Assembly: GCA_963975245.1 (NCBI GenBank)
Contig: CAXBFJ010000005.1
Location: 124,001-188,000, forward strand
Direction of reading: 5' to 3'
Length of the DNA stretch: 64,000 nucleotides
From: Panacagrimonas sp963975245
GTDB lineage: Bacteria; Pseudomonadota; Gammaproteobacteria; Nevskiales; Nevskiaceae
Numbering within the stretch: position 1 is the first letter of the stretch; each line of letters starts with the position of its first letter. The position numbers and the translations under genes are program-made. This document shows, piece by piece, positions 16,106-23,801 of this stretch. The notes beneath the pieces are model-generated. The model was not told the origin of the DNA. It saw nothing but the letters and a program-made list of their open reading frames with translations, and did not search any database.

Positions 16106-18064
16106 ATGAGCAATATTGACACCGTGCTGGACGAACAACGGCTTTTTCCACCACGGTCGGAGTTCTCGTCCAAGGCCAGGCTCGATGCGGATGCACTTGC
16201 TGCCCTTCATGCGCTCGCAGAGAAGGATCCTGTGGCTTTCTGGGGAGACCTTGGCCGTAAGCACATTGCCTGGCAAACACCTTTTCGCACGGTGTTGGAC
16301 GACAGTAAGGCCCCGAACTACCGCTGGTTTCATGATGGCAAGACCAATGTATCGGTTAATTGTCTGGACCGGCACCTGGGCGAGCGCGGTGACAAGATCG
16401 CCATTCGATTTGAAGGTGAGAAGGGTGATGCGCGCAATTGGACCTATCGTGAGCTCCATGCCGAGGTCTGCAAGCTTTCCAATGGATTGAAGTCGCTGGG
16501 TGTGGGCCCGGGTGATCGCGTGATCATCTACATGCCGCACACGCCTGAAGCGGTCATTGCCATGCAGGCCTGCGCGCGGATCGGCGCCATTCATTCCGTG
16601 GTTTTCGGCGGATTTTCGTCTTCTGCCTTGCGCGACCGCATTGAGGGGGCAGGTGCCAAGCTCGCTATCACGGCCGACGGTGGCACGCGTGGCGGAAACA
16701 CCATCGAATTGAAGCAAGCCGTGGACGATGCCCTGTCTTCTGGCTGCAAATCGCTGGAAAAGGTCGTGGTTTATCAGCGAACCGGCCACGAGGTCGGTTT
16801 TGAAGCGGGCCGTGATATCTGGTGGCACGAACTACTGGCCACGCAGTCAGACCAATGCGAGCCTGAGTGGGTTGAGGCCGAGCACCCACTGTTCCTGCTC
16901 TATACCTCTGGCTCCACAGGTCAGCCCAAGGGCATTCAGCATTCCACCGGCGGTTATCTGCTGGGCGTGCATATGAGCTGCCAGTGGGTCTTTGATCTGC
17001 AGGATTCAGATGTGTTCTGGTGTACGGCGGACGTGGGTTGGGTCACGGGCCATAGCTATGTGACCTATGGGCCTCTGTCCAACGGGGCCACGATCCTAAT
17101 CTATGAAGGCGCGCCCACGGTGCCAGATGCAGGCCGCTTCTGGAAAATCTGTCAGGAGCATGGCGTCAGCATCTTCTATACCGCGCCTACCGCGATCCGC
17201 GCCCTGATGAAGCTGGGCGAGGAATGGCCGAATAAGTACGACCTGTCCAAGCTTCGGCTGCTTGGCAGCGTTGGCGAGCCGATCAATCCGGAAGCCTGGA
17301 TGTGGTACCACCGCGTAATCGGCAAGGAGCGCCTGCCCATCGTGGATACCTGGTGGCAGACCGAAACCGGCGCCATCATGATGAGCCCAATCCCCGGCGC
17401 CACACCGACCAAGCCCGGTTCTTGCACGCGACCCTTGCCGGGCATCAGCGTAGAGGTGGTGGATGAAGCCGGCGAACTGATTGATTCAGTTGAGGCTGGC
17501 GGTTATCTGGTGGTGACCAAACCCTGGCCGTCCATGCTCCGCACGATCTGGGGCGACAACCAGCGCTATATCGACACCTATTGGGCGCAGTTCAATAACA
17601 AGTACTACGTGGCGGGTGATTCCACGCATCGCGACAAGGACGGCTATTACTGGATCATGGGCCGGATTGACGATGTACTGAATGTGTCCGGCCATCGCCT
17701 CGGCACCATGGAAATTGAAAGTGCACTGGTGTCACATCCGCGCGTGGCAGAAGCCGCCGTGGTGGGGCGTCCGCACGAGGTCAAGGGCGAGAGCGTGTTC
17801 GCATTTGTAACCTGCAGTGGCGATCGGCCTGAAGGCAAGGACGCCGAGGAACTGACCCAGGCGCTTCGGGCGCATGTGGCCAAGGAAATTGGCGCTCTGG
17901 CCAAGCCGGACGAAATCCGCTTTGCGGATAACCTTCCCAAAACGCGCAGCGGCAAGATCATGCGACGACTGCTGCGCTCGATTGCCAAGGGTGAAGAAAT
18001 CACTCAGGACATCTCGACGCTGGAAAACCCGGCCATCGTCGCCCAATTAGCGGGCAAGGCATAG
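16106..18064 (+). CDS. acs: Acetyl-CoA synthetase
   Basis: This 652-residue enzyme makes acetyl-CoA from acetate, ATP and CoA. Motifs are YTSGSTGQPKG, DTWWQTETG, and GRIDDVLNVSGHRLGTMEIE. The acetylation-sensitive lysine in KTRSGKIMRR is about K617. The ATG at 16106 follows gaggagag and gives the standard length; the frame is open upstream, but those residues are unlike Acs. The acs-rlmJ intergenic region contains a short dyad ACCC-CTAT-GGGT at 16024-16035 of unknown meaning. Such genes are normally induced on acetate and under post-translational acetylation control. Confidence 0.97.
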   Translation: MSNIDTVLDEQRLFPPRSEFSSKARLDADALAALHALAEKDPVAFWGDLGRKHIAWQTPFRTVLDDSKAPNYRWFHDGKTNVSVNCLDRHLGERGDKIAIRFEGEKGDARNWTYRELHAEVCKLSNGLKSLGVGPGDRVIIYMPHTPEAVIAMQACARIGAIHSVVFGGFSSSALRDRIEGAGAKLAITADGGTRGGNTIELKQAVDDALSSGCKSLEKVVVYQRTGHEVGFEAGRDIWWHELLATQSDQCEPEWVEAEHPLFLLYTSGSTGQPKGIQHSTGGYLLGVHMSCQWVFDLQDSDVFWCTADVGWVTGHSYVTYGPLSNGATILIYEGAPTVPDAGRFWKICQEHGVSIFYTAPTAIRALMKLGEEWPNKYDLSKLRLLGSVGEPINPEAWMWYHRVIGKERLPIVDTWWQTETGAIMMSPIPGATPTKPGSCTRPLPGISVEVVDEAGELIDSVEAGGYLVVTKPWPSMLRTIWGDNQRYIDTYWAQFNNKYYVAGDSTHRDKDGYYWIMGRIDDVLNVSGHRLGTMEIESALVSHPRVAEAAVVGRPHEVKGESVFAFVTCSGDRPEGKDAEELTQALRAHVAKEIGALAKPDEIRFADNLPKTRSGKIMRRLLRSIAKGEEITQDISTLENPAIVAQLAGKA

Positions 18065-18145
18065 CCAGATTGTGATGGCCGGATGTGGCAGAGTCCCCGG
18101 GCCGCGAGCGATGAGAGTCGTGGTCCAGGGATTCAGCAGGCCGCT

Positions 18146-18244
18146 CTATTTGGCTTTTTTCTCCTTCTTTGCAGCTTTTTTCTCCTTCATCGTCTTGGCG
18201 GGTTTCTTCTTCTCATTCTTCTTTGCATCCATGCCCTTGGCCAT
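18146..18244 (-). CDS. Lysine-rich 32-residue microprotein
   Basis: This ORF was below the track length limit. It reads MAKGMDAKKNEKKKPAKTMK then a further Lys/Ala/Glu-rich dozen, with 16 lysines in 32 residues. GGAAG stands six bases before the ATG. I recall very similar short lysine-rich proteins starting MAKGMD annotated as hypothetical in pseudomonads and relatives, which supports a real gene. The charge suggests nucleic acid or ribosome association, but that is only inference. It is convergent with acs, 81 bases away. Confidence 0.65.
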   Translation of the reverse strand: MAKGMDAKKNEKKKPAKTMKEKKAAKKEKKAK

Positions 18245-18574
18245 AACATCTTCCGGTTGTGAAACGCATCATCAATGGAGTCACGCTATGCCGGATGATG
18301 TTCGACATGCTGCTTCATACACCTGAGCAAGGCCCTTGCATAGCTCTGCCTCTAAATGGCCGCTCCGATTGCAGCTGATATTTCCCTTGCGCTCTTAGTC
18401 CTGAATTGGGTGCCTGGGCCGCAGCGGGGTGCCCAGAATCCAGTCCTCGGTGGGCCGTCATGGCTTTTCCAGCAATTTGGTTATGATCCGCTCCAGGGTC
18501 CATCTGCGTATTGCGTTGCGGCGTGGTCGGGACCTGAAACGAGGCAAATAAATAATCGAATCGGAGCGAGATAA
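18245..18574. other. Intergenic region between the microprotein and the beta-barrel gene
   Basis: These 330 bases have no convincing gene. The short plus-strand frame at 18356-18574 has no Shine-Dalgarno and no recognisable protein pattern. The region holds a 58-base (up to 69-base) imperfect copy of the leader of the downstream RIO kinase gene (see the repeats). The promoter of the beta-barrel gene probably lies between 18450 and 18560. Confidence 0.5.
18337..18405 (+). repeat. Imperfect direct repeat, copy 1
   Basis: Bases 18337-18394 match 19411-19468 at 48 of 58 positions without gaps (hand count). Looser similarity continues for about 11 bases up to the position equivalent to the RIO kinase start codon, where ATGAA has become CTGAA. 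The two copies are 1,074 bases apart and bracket the beta-barrel gene. Confidence 0.7.
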
Positions 18575-19195
18575 ATGAAGAGAGTTCTTGGGGGCATGCT
18601 ACTCCTGCTGGGAAGTTCGAACGTCTTCTCTGCGGGGAATATTGACCTGCGCCTGGCTGCGGGCTCATTAGAGTTCGAGGATGGTCCTGACGAAATCGAG
18701 ATCGAGAATTCAGGTTTTCAGTTTCGTGGTGAAGCAGGTTTGAGTGAGCAGATTTTTTTAAGGGCGAGCTATCTTGATCTGTCTTCGGACGAGGTCGAAG
18801 TAAACGGTATAGATGTCAATGTGGACGTAGATGCCAGTGTGCTTAGGGCCGGACTAGGTGGAGGCGGAGTAGTTGGATCCACTTTCATGTTTGGTGCCTT
18901 GGAATATGGGCGGCTAGATATTGAAGTAGATGGTGAAAGTGCTGACGATTCGGGGTACGTCGTATCGTTTGGGATTCGAGGCAATACGGAAAGTCCGTTT
19001 CTGTGGAGTGTTGAACTCGGTCTGGTTAAATTTGATGACGTTGATGGCGGTACGTTTGATGCAACGTTGGGATATCAGTTCAACCAAACATTTGCCCTGG
19101 TCGGTGGTATCCAAAGCTACTACCTTGAAGATGATTTCAACGCTGAAGCAGATCTCGTCACGGCGACAATTGGTGCCCGTATCTTGTTCCAATGA
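18575..19195 (+). CDS. Outer-membrane beta-barrel protein, small porin-like
   Basis: This 206-residue protein has a signal peptide ending near SSNVFSAGN (about residue 21). About eight amphipathic strands alternate with acidic loops, and the terminal ARILFQ fits a C-terminal beta-strand ending in an aromatic-containing motif. It resembles OmpW/OmpA-like small barrels in size, but I recognise no family with certainty. The gene is more AT-rich than its neighbours: two 60-base lines counted by hand are about 43% and 50% GC, against 65-68% in lines of acs and the RIO kinase gene. It sits between the two direct repeat copies. Together these suggest acquisition or a duplication event. Confidence 0.7.
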   Translation: MKRVLGGMLLLLGSSNVFSAGNIDLRLAAGSLEFEDGPDEIEIENSGFQFRGEAGLSEQIFLRASYLDLSSDEVEVNGIDVNVDVDASVLRAGLGGGGVVGSTFMFGALEYGRLDIEVDGESADDSGYVVSFGIRGNTESPFLWSVELGLVKFDDVDGGTFDATLGYQFNQTFALVGGIQSYYLEDDFNAEADLVTATIGARILFQ

Positions 19196-19410
19196 GCATG
19201 CTGATCAATAGACGATTCAACCTCAGCTCTATGAACAAGCGACAACTGCCACAATCGTGATCGTTGAGGTGCCGCCCGGCTGGCTTGTTGGGTAGATGAC
19301 CCATAAGCTGGCTGGGTTTCTCCATATGAATCGCCATTGATCTATAGAGGTTGCCTGTTTGGATATTTTCGAGGATCGGCGCCCTGCTCGCATCGGTCGC
19401 ATCGGCGAAC

Positions 19411-19479
19411 TGCATAGCTCTGCGTCTAAACTGTCGCTCCGCTTGCACCTGAAGTTCACCTTGCGCTCCTTGTCATGAA
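19411..19479 (+). repeat. Imperfect direct repeat, copy 2 (RIO kinase leader)
   Basis: This is the second copy of the repeat at 18337-18405. It ends at the ATG of the RIO kinase gene (19475), so it is that gene's leader. Conservation of the leader (TGCATAGCTCTGC, TCTAAA, CGCTCC, TTGCGCTC) in the other copy indicates common descent rather than chance. Confidence 0.7.
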
Positions 19480-20338
19480 AGTCCCTCCCGGCCTGCAGCC
19501 ACTGATCGACGAAGGCGTTGTCGACCGTGTCGTTCGTTCTCTCAAGAGTGGCAAGGAGGCTTCCGTTTATCTGGTGGAAAGCGGCGGGAACCTGCGTTGC
19601 GCCAAGGTCTACAAGGAAGCCAACCAGCGGGGTTTTCAGAAGCTGGCCCAGTATCAGGAGGGTCGTAAGGCCCGCCGCAGCCGTGATCAAAGGGCAGGGG
19701 GGCGCGGCCATCACGGCCGTAAGCAAAGCGAGGAAGCCTGGAAGAACGCTGAGGTTGACGCGCTCTACCGTTTGGTCAGGGCCGGTGTGCGCGTGCCGCA
19801 GCCGACGGGTTATTTCAGCGGTGTGCTGCTGATGGAACTGATTGCCGACGAAGATGGCCTGCCAGCGCCGCGGTTGAACGAAGTTTCGCTCAGCAAGGAG
19901 CTGGCGCTGGAGTATCACGAATTCATGATGCGCCAGATTGTCTACATGCTCTGCAGCGGCCTGATTCACGGCGATCTGTCCGAATACAACGTGTTGCTCG
20001 ATGCTGATGGGCCGGTCGTGATCGACCTGCCTCAGGCGGTCGAGGCAGCAAGCAACAACAGTGCGTTTGCGATGCTGCAGCGTGACGTCGGCAACATGGC
20101 CAGTTATTTCGGCCGTTTTGCGCCGGAACTGCTTGAAAAGGAATATGCCCGCGAAATCTGGAAGCTGTATCAGAACGCAGATCTGGAGCCGGAATCGGTG
20201 CTGACCGGGCACTTTGAGTTCAGTGATGAGACGGCAGACGTGGAAGACGTAATGATGCATGTGGAGGAGGCGCGCGAGGAGGCAGAGCGCCGGCAGCGTG
20301 GCCGCGAAGAAGCTGAAGCACAGCGTAATGTCGAGTAA
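19475..20338 (+). CDS. RIO-type atypical serine protein kinase
   Basis: This 287-residue protein shows the RIO kinase pattern: nucleotide loop SGKEASVYLV (25-34), ATP-anchoring lysine in CAKVYKE (K44), catalytic loop HGDLSEYN (165-172, Asp167) and metal-binding IDLPQA (183-188, Asp184). A lysine- and arginine-rich insertion at about 62-84 and a highly charged Glu/Arg C-terminal tail frame the kinase fold. Archaeal and eukaryotic RIO1 act in small ribosomal subunit maturation. Bacterial members are poorly studied, so the target is unknown. The leader is duplicated upstream of the beta-barrel gene. Confidence 0.9.
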   Translation: MKVPPGLQPLIDEGVVDRVVRSLKSGKEASVYLVESGGNLRCAKVYKEANQRGFQKLAQYQEGRKARRSRDQRAGGRGHHGRKQSEEAWKNAEVDALYRLVRAGVRVPQPTGYFSGVLLMELIADEDGLPAPRLNEVSLSKELALEYHEFMMRQIVYMLCSGLIHGDLSEYNVLLDADGPVVIDLPQAVEAASNNSAFAMLQRDVGNMASYFGRFAPELLEKEYAREIWKLYQNADLEPESVLTGHFEFSDETADVEDVMMHVEEAREEAERRQRGREEAEAQRNVE

Positions 20339-20451
20339 CCAGTGTCCTGCCACGCGAGAACGTCGGGCCCCAATAGGGAATACCCTTAGTGCGTCCACAG
20401 CCCCACTTGTGCAGGATGAAGGGTTCCTGAGTTGATCGAGGTCATTTGAAT

Positions 20452-21084
20452 ATGAAGTTTTATGACTGCACGGGTGCGCCGAGCCCTCGCCGGGTTTGCA
20501 TCTTCCTTGCTGAAAAGGGCATCAAGCTCGACACCATTCAGGTGGATCTGATGGGTGGAGAAAACCTGAAGCCAGAATATCTGGCAATTAATCCACGAGG
20601 TCTGGTGCCGTCCCTGATCCTGGATGACGGGACCTGTCTGGATGAGTCCTTCTCCATCTGTCGCTATCTTGAGGAGCTTTATCCGAGTGAACCCTGCCTG
20701 ATGGGTCACGATGCGCGCAGCCGGGCCTTGATTGACTCCAGAACCCGCGCCATCGAGACCGACGGGTTCATTCCCGGTGCTGAGGTCTTTCGCAACTCCA
20801 ACCCGGCCTTCGCCAGTCGCGGTACGCCGGGTGTGAGCGGGGTGCCGGCCATTCAAGCACTTGCGGAGCGGGGAGCCATCGGCATCCAACGCTTTTATGA
20901 GCGTCTCGAGGCAATGCTCAAGGAAAGCGAGTTTATTGCAGGGAACCAATTCAGTTTTGCCGACATAACCGGCCTTTGTGTGGTTGATTTTTTTGGCTGG
21001 GTGAAGATGGAAATTCCGGACTCACACGAACGTACAAAGCGCTGGTATGGTGCGGTTTCTTCACGCCCGAGCGTTCGGGCTTGA
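20452..21084 (+). CDS. Glutathione S-transferase family protein
   Basis: This 210-residue protein has an N-terminal thioredoxin fold beginning MKFYDCTGAPSPRRVCIFL. The glutathione-contacting elements are GLVPSLILDDG and the Glu-Ser-like pair in LDESFSICRYLEELYP. An all-helical C-terminal domain with NQFSFADITG follows. The ATG at 20452 is preceded by GAGG at 20438-20441; a TTG two codons earlier is less likely. It probably conjugates or reduces electrophiles with glutathione in the cytoplasm. The aldehyde dehydrogenase gene follows 56 bases on, so a shared detoxification or catabolic role is possible. Confidence 0.88.
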   Translation: MKFYDCTGAPSPRRVCIFLAEKGIKLDTIQVDLMGGENLKPEYLAINPRGLVPSLILDDGTCLDESFSICRYLEELYPSEPCLMGHDARSRALIDSRTRAIETDGFIPGAEVFRNSNPAFASRGTPGVSGVPAIQALAERGAIGIQRFYERLEAMLKESEFIAGNQFSFADITGLCVVDFFGWVKMEIPDSHERTKRWYGAVSSRPSVRA

Positions 21085-21140
21085 GTCCTTGTCAGAGTTT
21101 TATTCAAAGTGGTATAAAAAGCATCACGGAGGATTTTTAA

Positions 21141-22544
21141 ATGAGTGATTACAAGTTAGTTATTGGTGGAAAACTGGTTGATGGCGCTTCGAGCATGGAA
21201 GTCATTAACCCCGCAACCGGCAAGGTCTTGACCACCTGCCCGAGGGCAAATGTAGAGCAGGCCAATGAGGCTGTTGCTGCTGCAAAGGCAGCGTTTAAGG
21301 GCTGGGCCAACACCCCGGTCGAAGAGCGTCGCGCAGCGCTCGGCAAAATTGCCGATGCAATGGAAGGCAACATCGCCGAACTGGCCAAGCAGCTGACTCA
21401 GGAACAAGGCAAGCCGACCAAGGAAGCCATGGAAGAGATCGGTGGTGCGGCCGCGTTCATCCGCTACTTCGCCACTCTGGAAACCCCGCCAAAGGTGATC
21501 GAAGACAGCGAAGTGCGCCGCGTCGAATCTCACCGCAAGCCGCTGGGCGTTGTTGCCGCGATCATTCCCTGGAACTTCCCGATCCTGCTGGCCTGCGGCA
21601 AGATTGGTCCGGCGCTGCTGACCGGCAACACCATGGTGGTCAAGCCCGCACCGACCACGCCGCTGACAACCCTGATGCTGGGCAAGATCTGCAACGACAT
21701 CCTGCCGGCTGGTGTTCTCAACGTGATTACCGACCAGAACGATCTGGGCGCGACGCTGACTGCACATCCGGACGTTCGTAAAGTCTCGTTCACCGGGTCA
21801 ACAGCCACCGGCAAGAAAGTCATGGCCAGTGCCTCGGATACCATCAAGCGCGTCACGCTGGAACTGGGCGGCAATGATGCGGCCATCGTTCTGGATGACG
21901 TTGACCCCAAGGAAACCGCTGCAGCGCTGTTTGGCGGTGCATTTGCGAACAACGGTCAGGTCTGCCTGGCGATCAAGCGCCTGTACGTGCATGAGTCCAT
22001 CTATGACGAAATGGTGGATGAGCTGTCCAAGCACGCTCAGGCTGCTGTGATGGGTGACGGTCTTGCCGAAGGCACGACGCTGGGCCCCATCCAGAACAAG
22101 ATGCAGTTCGAAAAAGTGAAGGGCATGCTGGAAGAGACCCGCAGTGCCGGCAAGATCGTGATCGGCGGCGAAGTCACGGAAGATGGCGGCTACTTCATCC
22201 GGCCTACCATTGTGCGCGACGTGACCGATGGCGACCGCATCGTGGACGAAGAGCAGTTCGGCCCCATCCTGCCCGTGATCAAGTACAGCGATCCGGAAGA
22301 TGCTCTGGCGCGTGCCAATTCCTCGAGCTATGGCTTAGGTGGATCGGTCTGGAGCAAGGATGCCAAGCGTGCGACGCAGATCGCAGCGCGTCTGGAAAGC
22401 GGTACGGCATGGGTCAATAAGCATCTTGACCTCGGTCCGAACATTCCGTTTGGTGGCGCCAAGCAGTCAGGTATTGGCGTGGAGTTTTCGGAGGAAGGTC
22501 TTGCCGAGTTCACCCAGATGCAGGTTGTGAACGTCGCAAAATGA
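21141..22544 (+). CDS. NAD(P)-dependent aldehyde dehydrogenase
   Basis: This 467-residue enzyme oxidises an aldehyde to the acid. Visible features are the oxyanion asparagine in PWNFP (N145), the cofactor lysine in VVKPA (K168), the Rossmann FTGSTATG, general base E241 in ELGGND, and nucleophile C275 in GQVCLAIKRLY. The Shine-Dalgarno gagg lies eight bases before the ATG. The GND in place of the common GKS/GKN after ELGG is typical of one ALDH subgroup that includes aldehyde dehydrogenases of fatty and aromatic aldehydes. The substrate is unknown. A strong terminator follows. Confidence 0.93.
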   Translation: MSDYKLVIGGKLVDGASSMEVINPATGKVLTTCPRANVEQANEAVAAAKAAFKGWANTPVEERRAALGKIADAMEGNIAELAKQLTQEQGKPTKEAMEEIGGAAAFIRYFATLETPPKVIEDSEVRRVESHRKPLGVVAAIIPWNFPILLACGKIGPALLTGNTMVVKPAPTTPLTTLMLGKICNDILPAGVLNVITDQNDLGATLTAHPDVRKVSFTGSTATGKKVMASASDTIKRVTLELGGNDAAIVLDDVDPKETAAALFGGAFANNGQVCLAIKRLYVHESIYDEMVDELSKHAQAAVMGDGLAEGTTLGPIQNKMQFEKVKGMLEETRSAGKIVIGGEVTEDGGYFIRPTIVRDVTDGDRIVDEEQFGPILPVIKYSDPEDALARANSSSYGLGGSVWSKDAKRATQIAARLESGTAWVNKHLDLGPNIPFGGAKQSGIGVEFSEEGLAEFTQMQVVNVAK

Positions 22545-22563
22545 TTTTGCTTTGAAGCTGGAC

Positions 22564-22593
22564 AAAGGGGCGGCCTATGGGTCGCCCTTTTTT
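22564..22593 (+). terminator. Rho-independent terminator after the aldehyde dehydrogenase gene
   Basis: AAAGGG(G)CG pairs with CGCCCTTT around a short GCCTATGGGT loop, followed by a run of T. The A-rich 5' flank lets it also serve the convergent rsmJ transcript. Confidence 0.85.
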
Positions 22594-22624
22594 CGAGCCA
22601 GGGCAAGCATCAATCAAACGGTGC

Positions 22625-23317
22625 TTATTCGGGCACCTTGCGCTGCAGATAAATGTCGTAACGCGCCTGCGTGCCGCGTAGAACAACGTCGGGCTCGATG
22701 CCGGCGAGGCAGGGTGCTTTGGCGGGCCGCTTGACTGCGACTCGCGGTGCCTTGGGTAGCAGGTAACGCAGCAGCTCATCAGCGTCGATATCGTCACCGG
22801 CCAGCTCTCTGAGTAACTGCATCTCTTTTTGCGGGAGCGAGCGTCGTCCATGCGACGGATACATGGGGTCCATATAGATGGCGTCGTATTCGTCTGGTGG
22901 CACATCAAAATCAATGGCATCAGTGCCGATGATGCAAACCCGATCTGCACTCAGTTCCATGGCGGCGTCGGTACAGTTGCGTGCGCGCTGTTGTGCATCG
23001 CGCAGTAAGGCCACAACCATCGGTTGGCGCTCGAGCAGAGTGATGTTTGCGCCCAAGGCGGCCAGAGTAAAGGCATCGCGCCCCAGACCTCCGGTCACGT
23101 CCAAGATGCGCGCCTCCGGCTTCGCGCGCAGACCGACTGCGCGACTGAGCAACTGTTTCCGCCCCCCGGAAATTCGCCGCTTCATTTCGCTCGAGAGCCA
23201 GTCAGCGCTCACCGGCTTCCATTCGGGCCGGTGTTCGGCCTGAAGGCCGAGCGCACCCTCATCGGTGCTGACCAAAGAAAAACCCCGGACGTGTTCATCC
23301 GGGGTCTGATTAATCAA
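22625..23317 (-). CDS. rsmJ: 16S rRNA (guanine(1516)-N2)-methyltransferase RsmJ
   Basis: This 230-residue SAM methyltransferase has motif I LDVTGGLGRDAFTLA, acidic motif LLERQP, and the RsmJ-typical catalytic segment YMDPMYP. These identify the former YhiQ. It methylates G1516 of 16S rRNA. The start appears to be TTG at 23317, as no closer in-frame ATG preserves the N-terminal region; AGGA lies about 14 bases upstream. It stands 24 bases after the SCP2 gene, so the two are likely co-transcribed on the minus strand. Confidence 0.92.
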   Translation of the reverse strand: MINQTPDEHVRGFSLVSTDEGALGLQAEHRPEWKPVSADWLSSEMKRRISGGRKQLLSRAVGLRAKPEARILDVTGGLGRDAFTLAALGANITLLERQPMVVALLRDAQQRARNCTDAAMELSADRVCIIGTDAIDFDVPPDEYDAIYMDPMYPSHGRRSLPQKEMQLLRELAGDDIDADELLRYLLPKAPRVAVKRPAKAPCLAGIEPDVVLRGTQARYDIYLQRKVPE

Positions 23318-23341
23318 GGGTGTTGTCCTGCTGCGGCGGTA

Positions 23342-23659
23342 TCAGCTGATCTTGGAGGCGTCGAAGAAGCTCATCATGCGCTGTGCCAGCATCAAATCTC
23401 CTTCAACCTGGAGCTTTCCTGTCATGAAGGCCTGCATGCCATTCAGTTCGCCTTTGAGCAGAGCGACAAGGTCTTCATCTTCAATGGTTGCCGCCACATC
23501 TGCGTCGTCTGCGGTGCCTTCACCAGTCGTGCAGCTTCCATCCTTGATGCGCACATGCATGGGCGTGGAGCAGTTGAACTGGATCGTGCATTCAGTGCCC
23601 GCAGCAGCAGATGCGTCGAAGGCATTGGGAAGACTACGGATAATGTCTGCTGCACTCAT
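23342..23659 (-). CDS. SCP2 sterol-binding domain protein
   Basis: This 105-residue single-domain protein consists of the SCP-2 fold: an N-terminal helix, strands with TIQFNCSTPMHVRIKDG, then DVAATIEDEDLVALLKGELNGMQAFMTGKLQVEGD, the most conserved family segment. Such proteins bind lipids or acyl-CoA in a hydrophobic tunnel. The ATG at 23659 has GGAG seven bases before it and is preferred over a TTG four codons upstream. The role is unproven, but the many acyl-CoA genes in this window make lipid or acyl-CoA carrying plausible. Confidence 0.9.
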   Translation of the reverse strand: MSAADIIRSLPNAFDASAAAGTECTIQFNCSTPMHVRIKDGSCTTGEGTADDADVAATIEDEDLVALLKGELNGMQAFMTGKLQVEGDLMLAQRMMSFFDASKIS

Positions 23660-23801
23660 GGTTTGCTCCAAGACTGGATCGAAGGATGTCCGTCGATGCT
23701 AGCCCGCAGCATGATGGGTGACAACCTACAATGTGTTGACTGATCGTACGGTAAGCCGTCGTTCCCAACTTTCACCTGATATTCGAGGAATCTTCTTCTC
23801 C

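Noticed and set aside
18337..19479. Integron attC sites flanking a gene cassette
   Set aside because: The repeat pair around the lower-GC barrel gene suggested a cassette, but the core sites RYYYAAC and GTTRRRY are not present and the repeats match the RIO gene leader instead.
19229..20398. 389-residue minus-strand ORF opposite the RIO kinase gene
   Set aside because: It spans non-coding sequence at both ends, is antisense to a well-conserved kinase, and shows no protein-like pattern.
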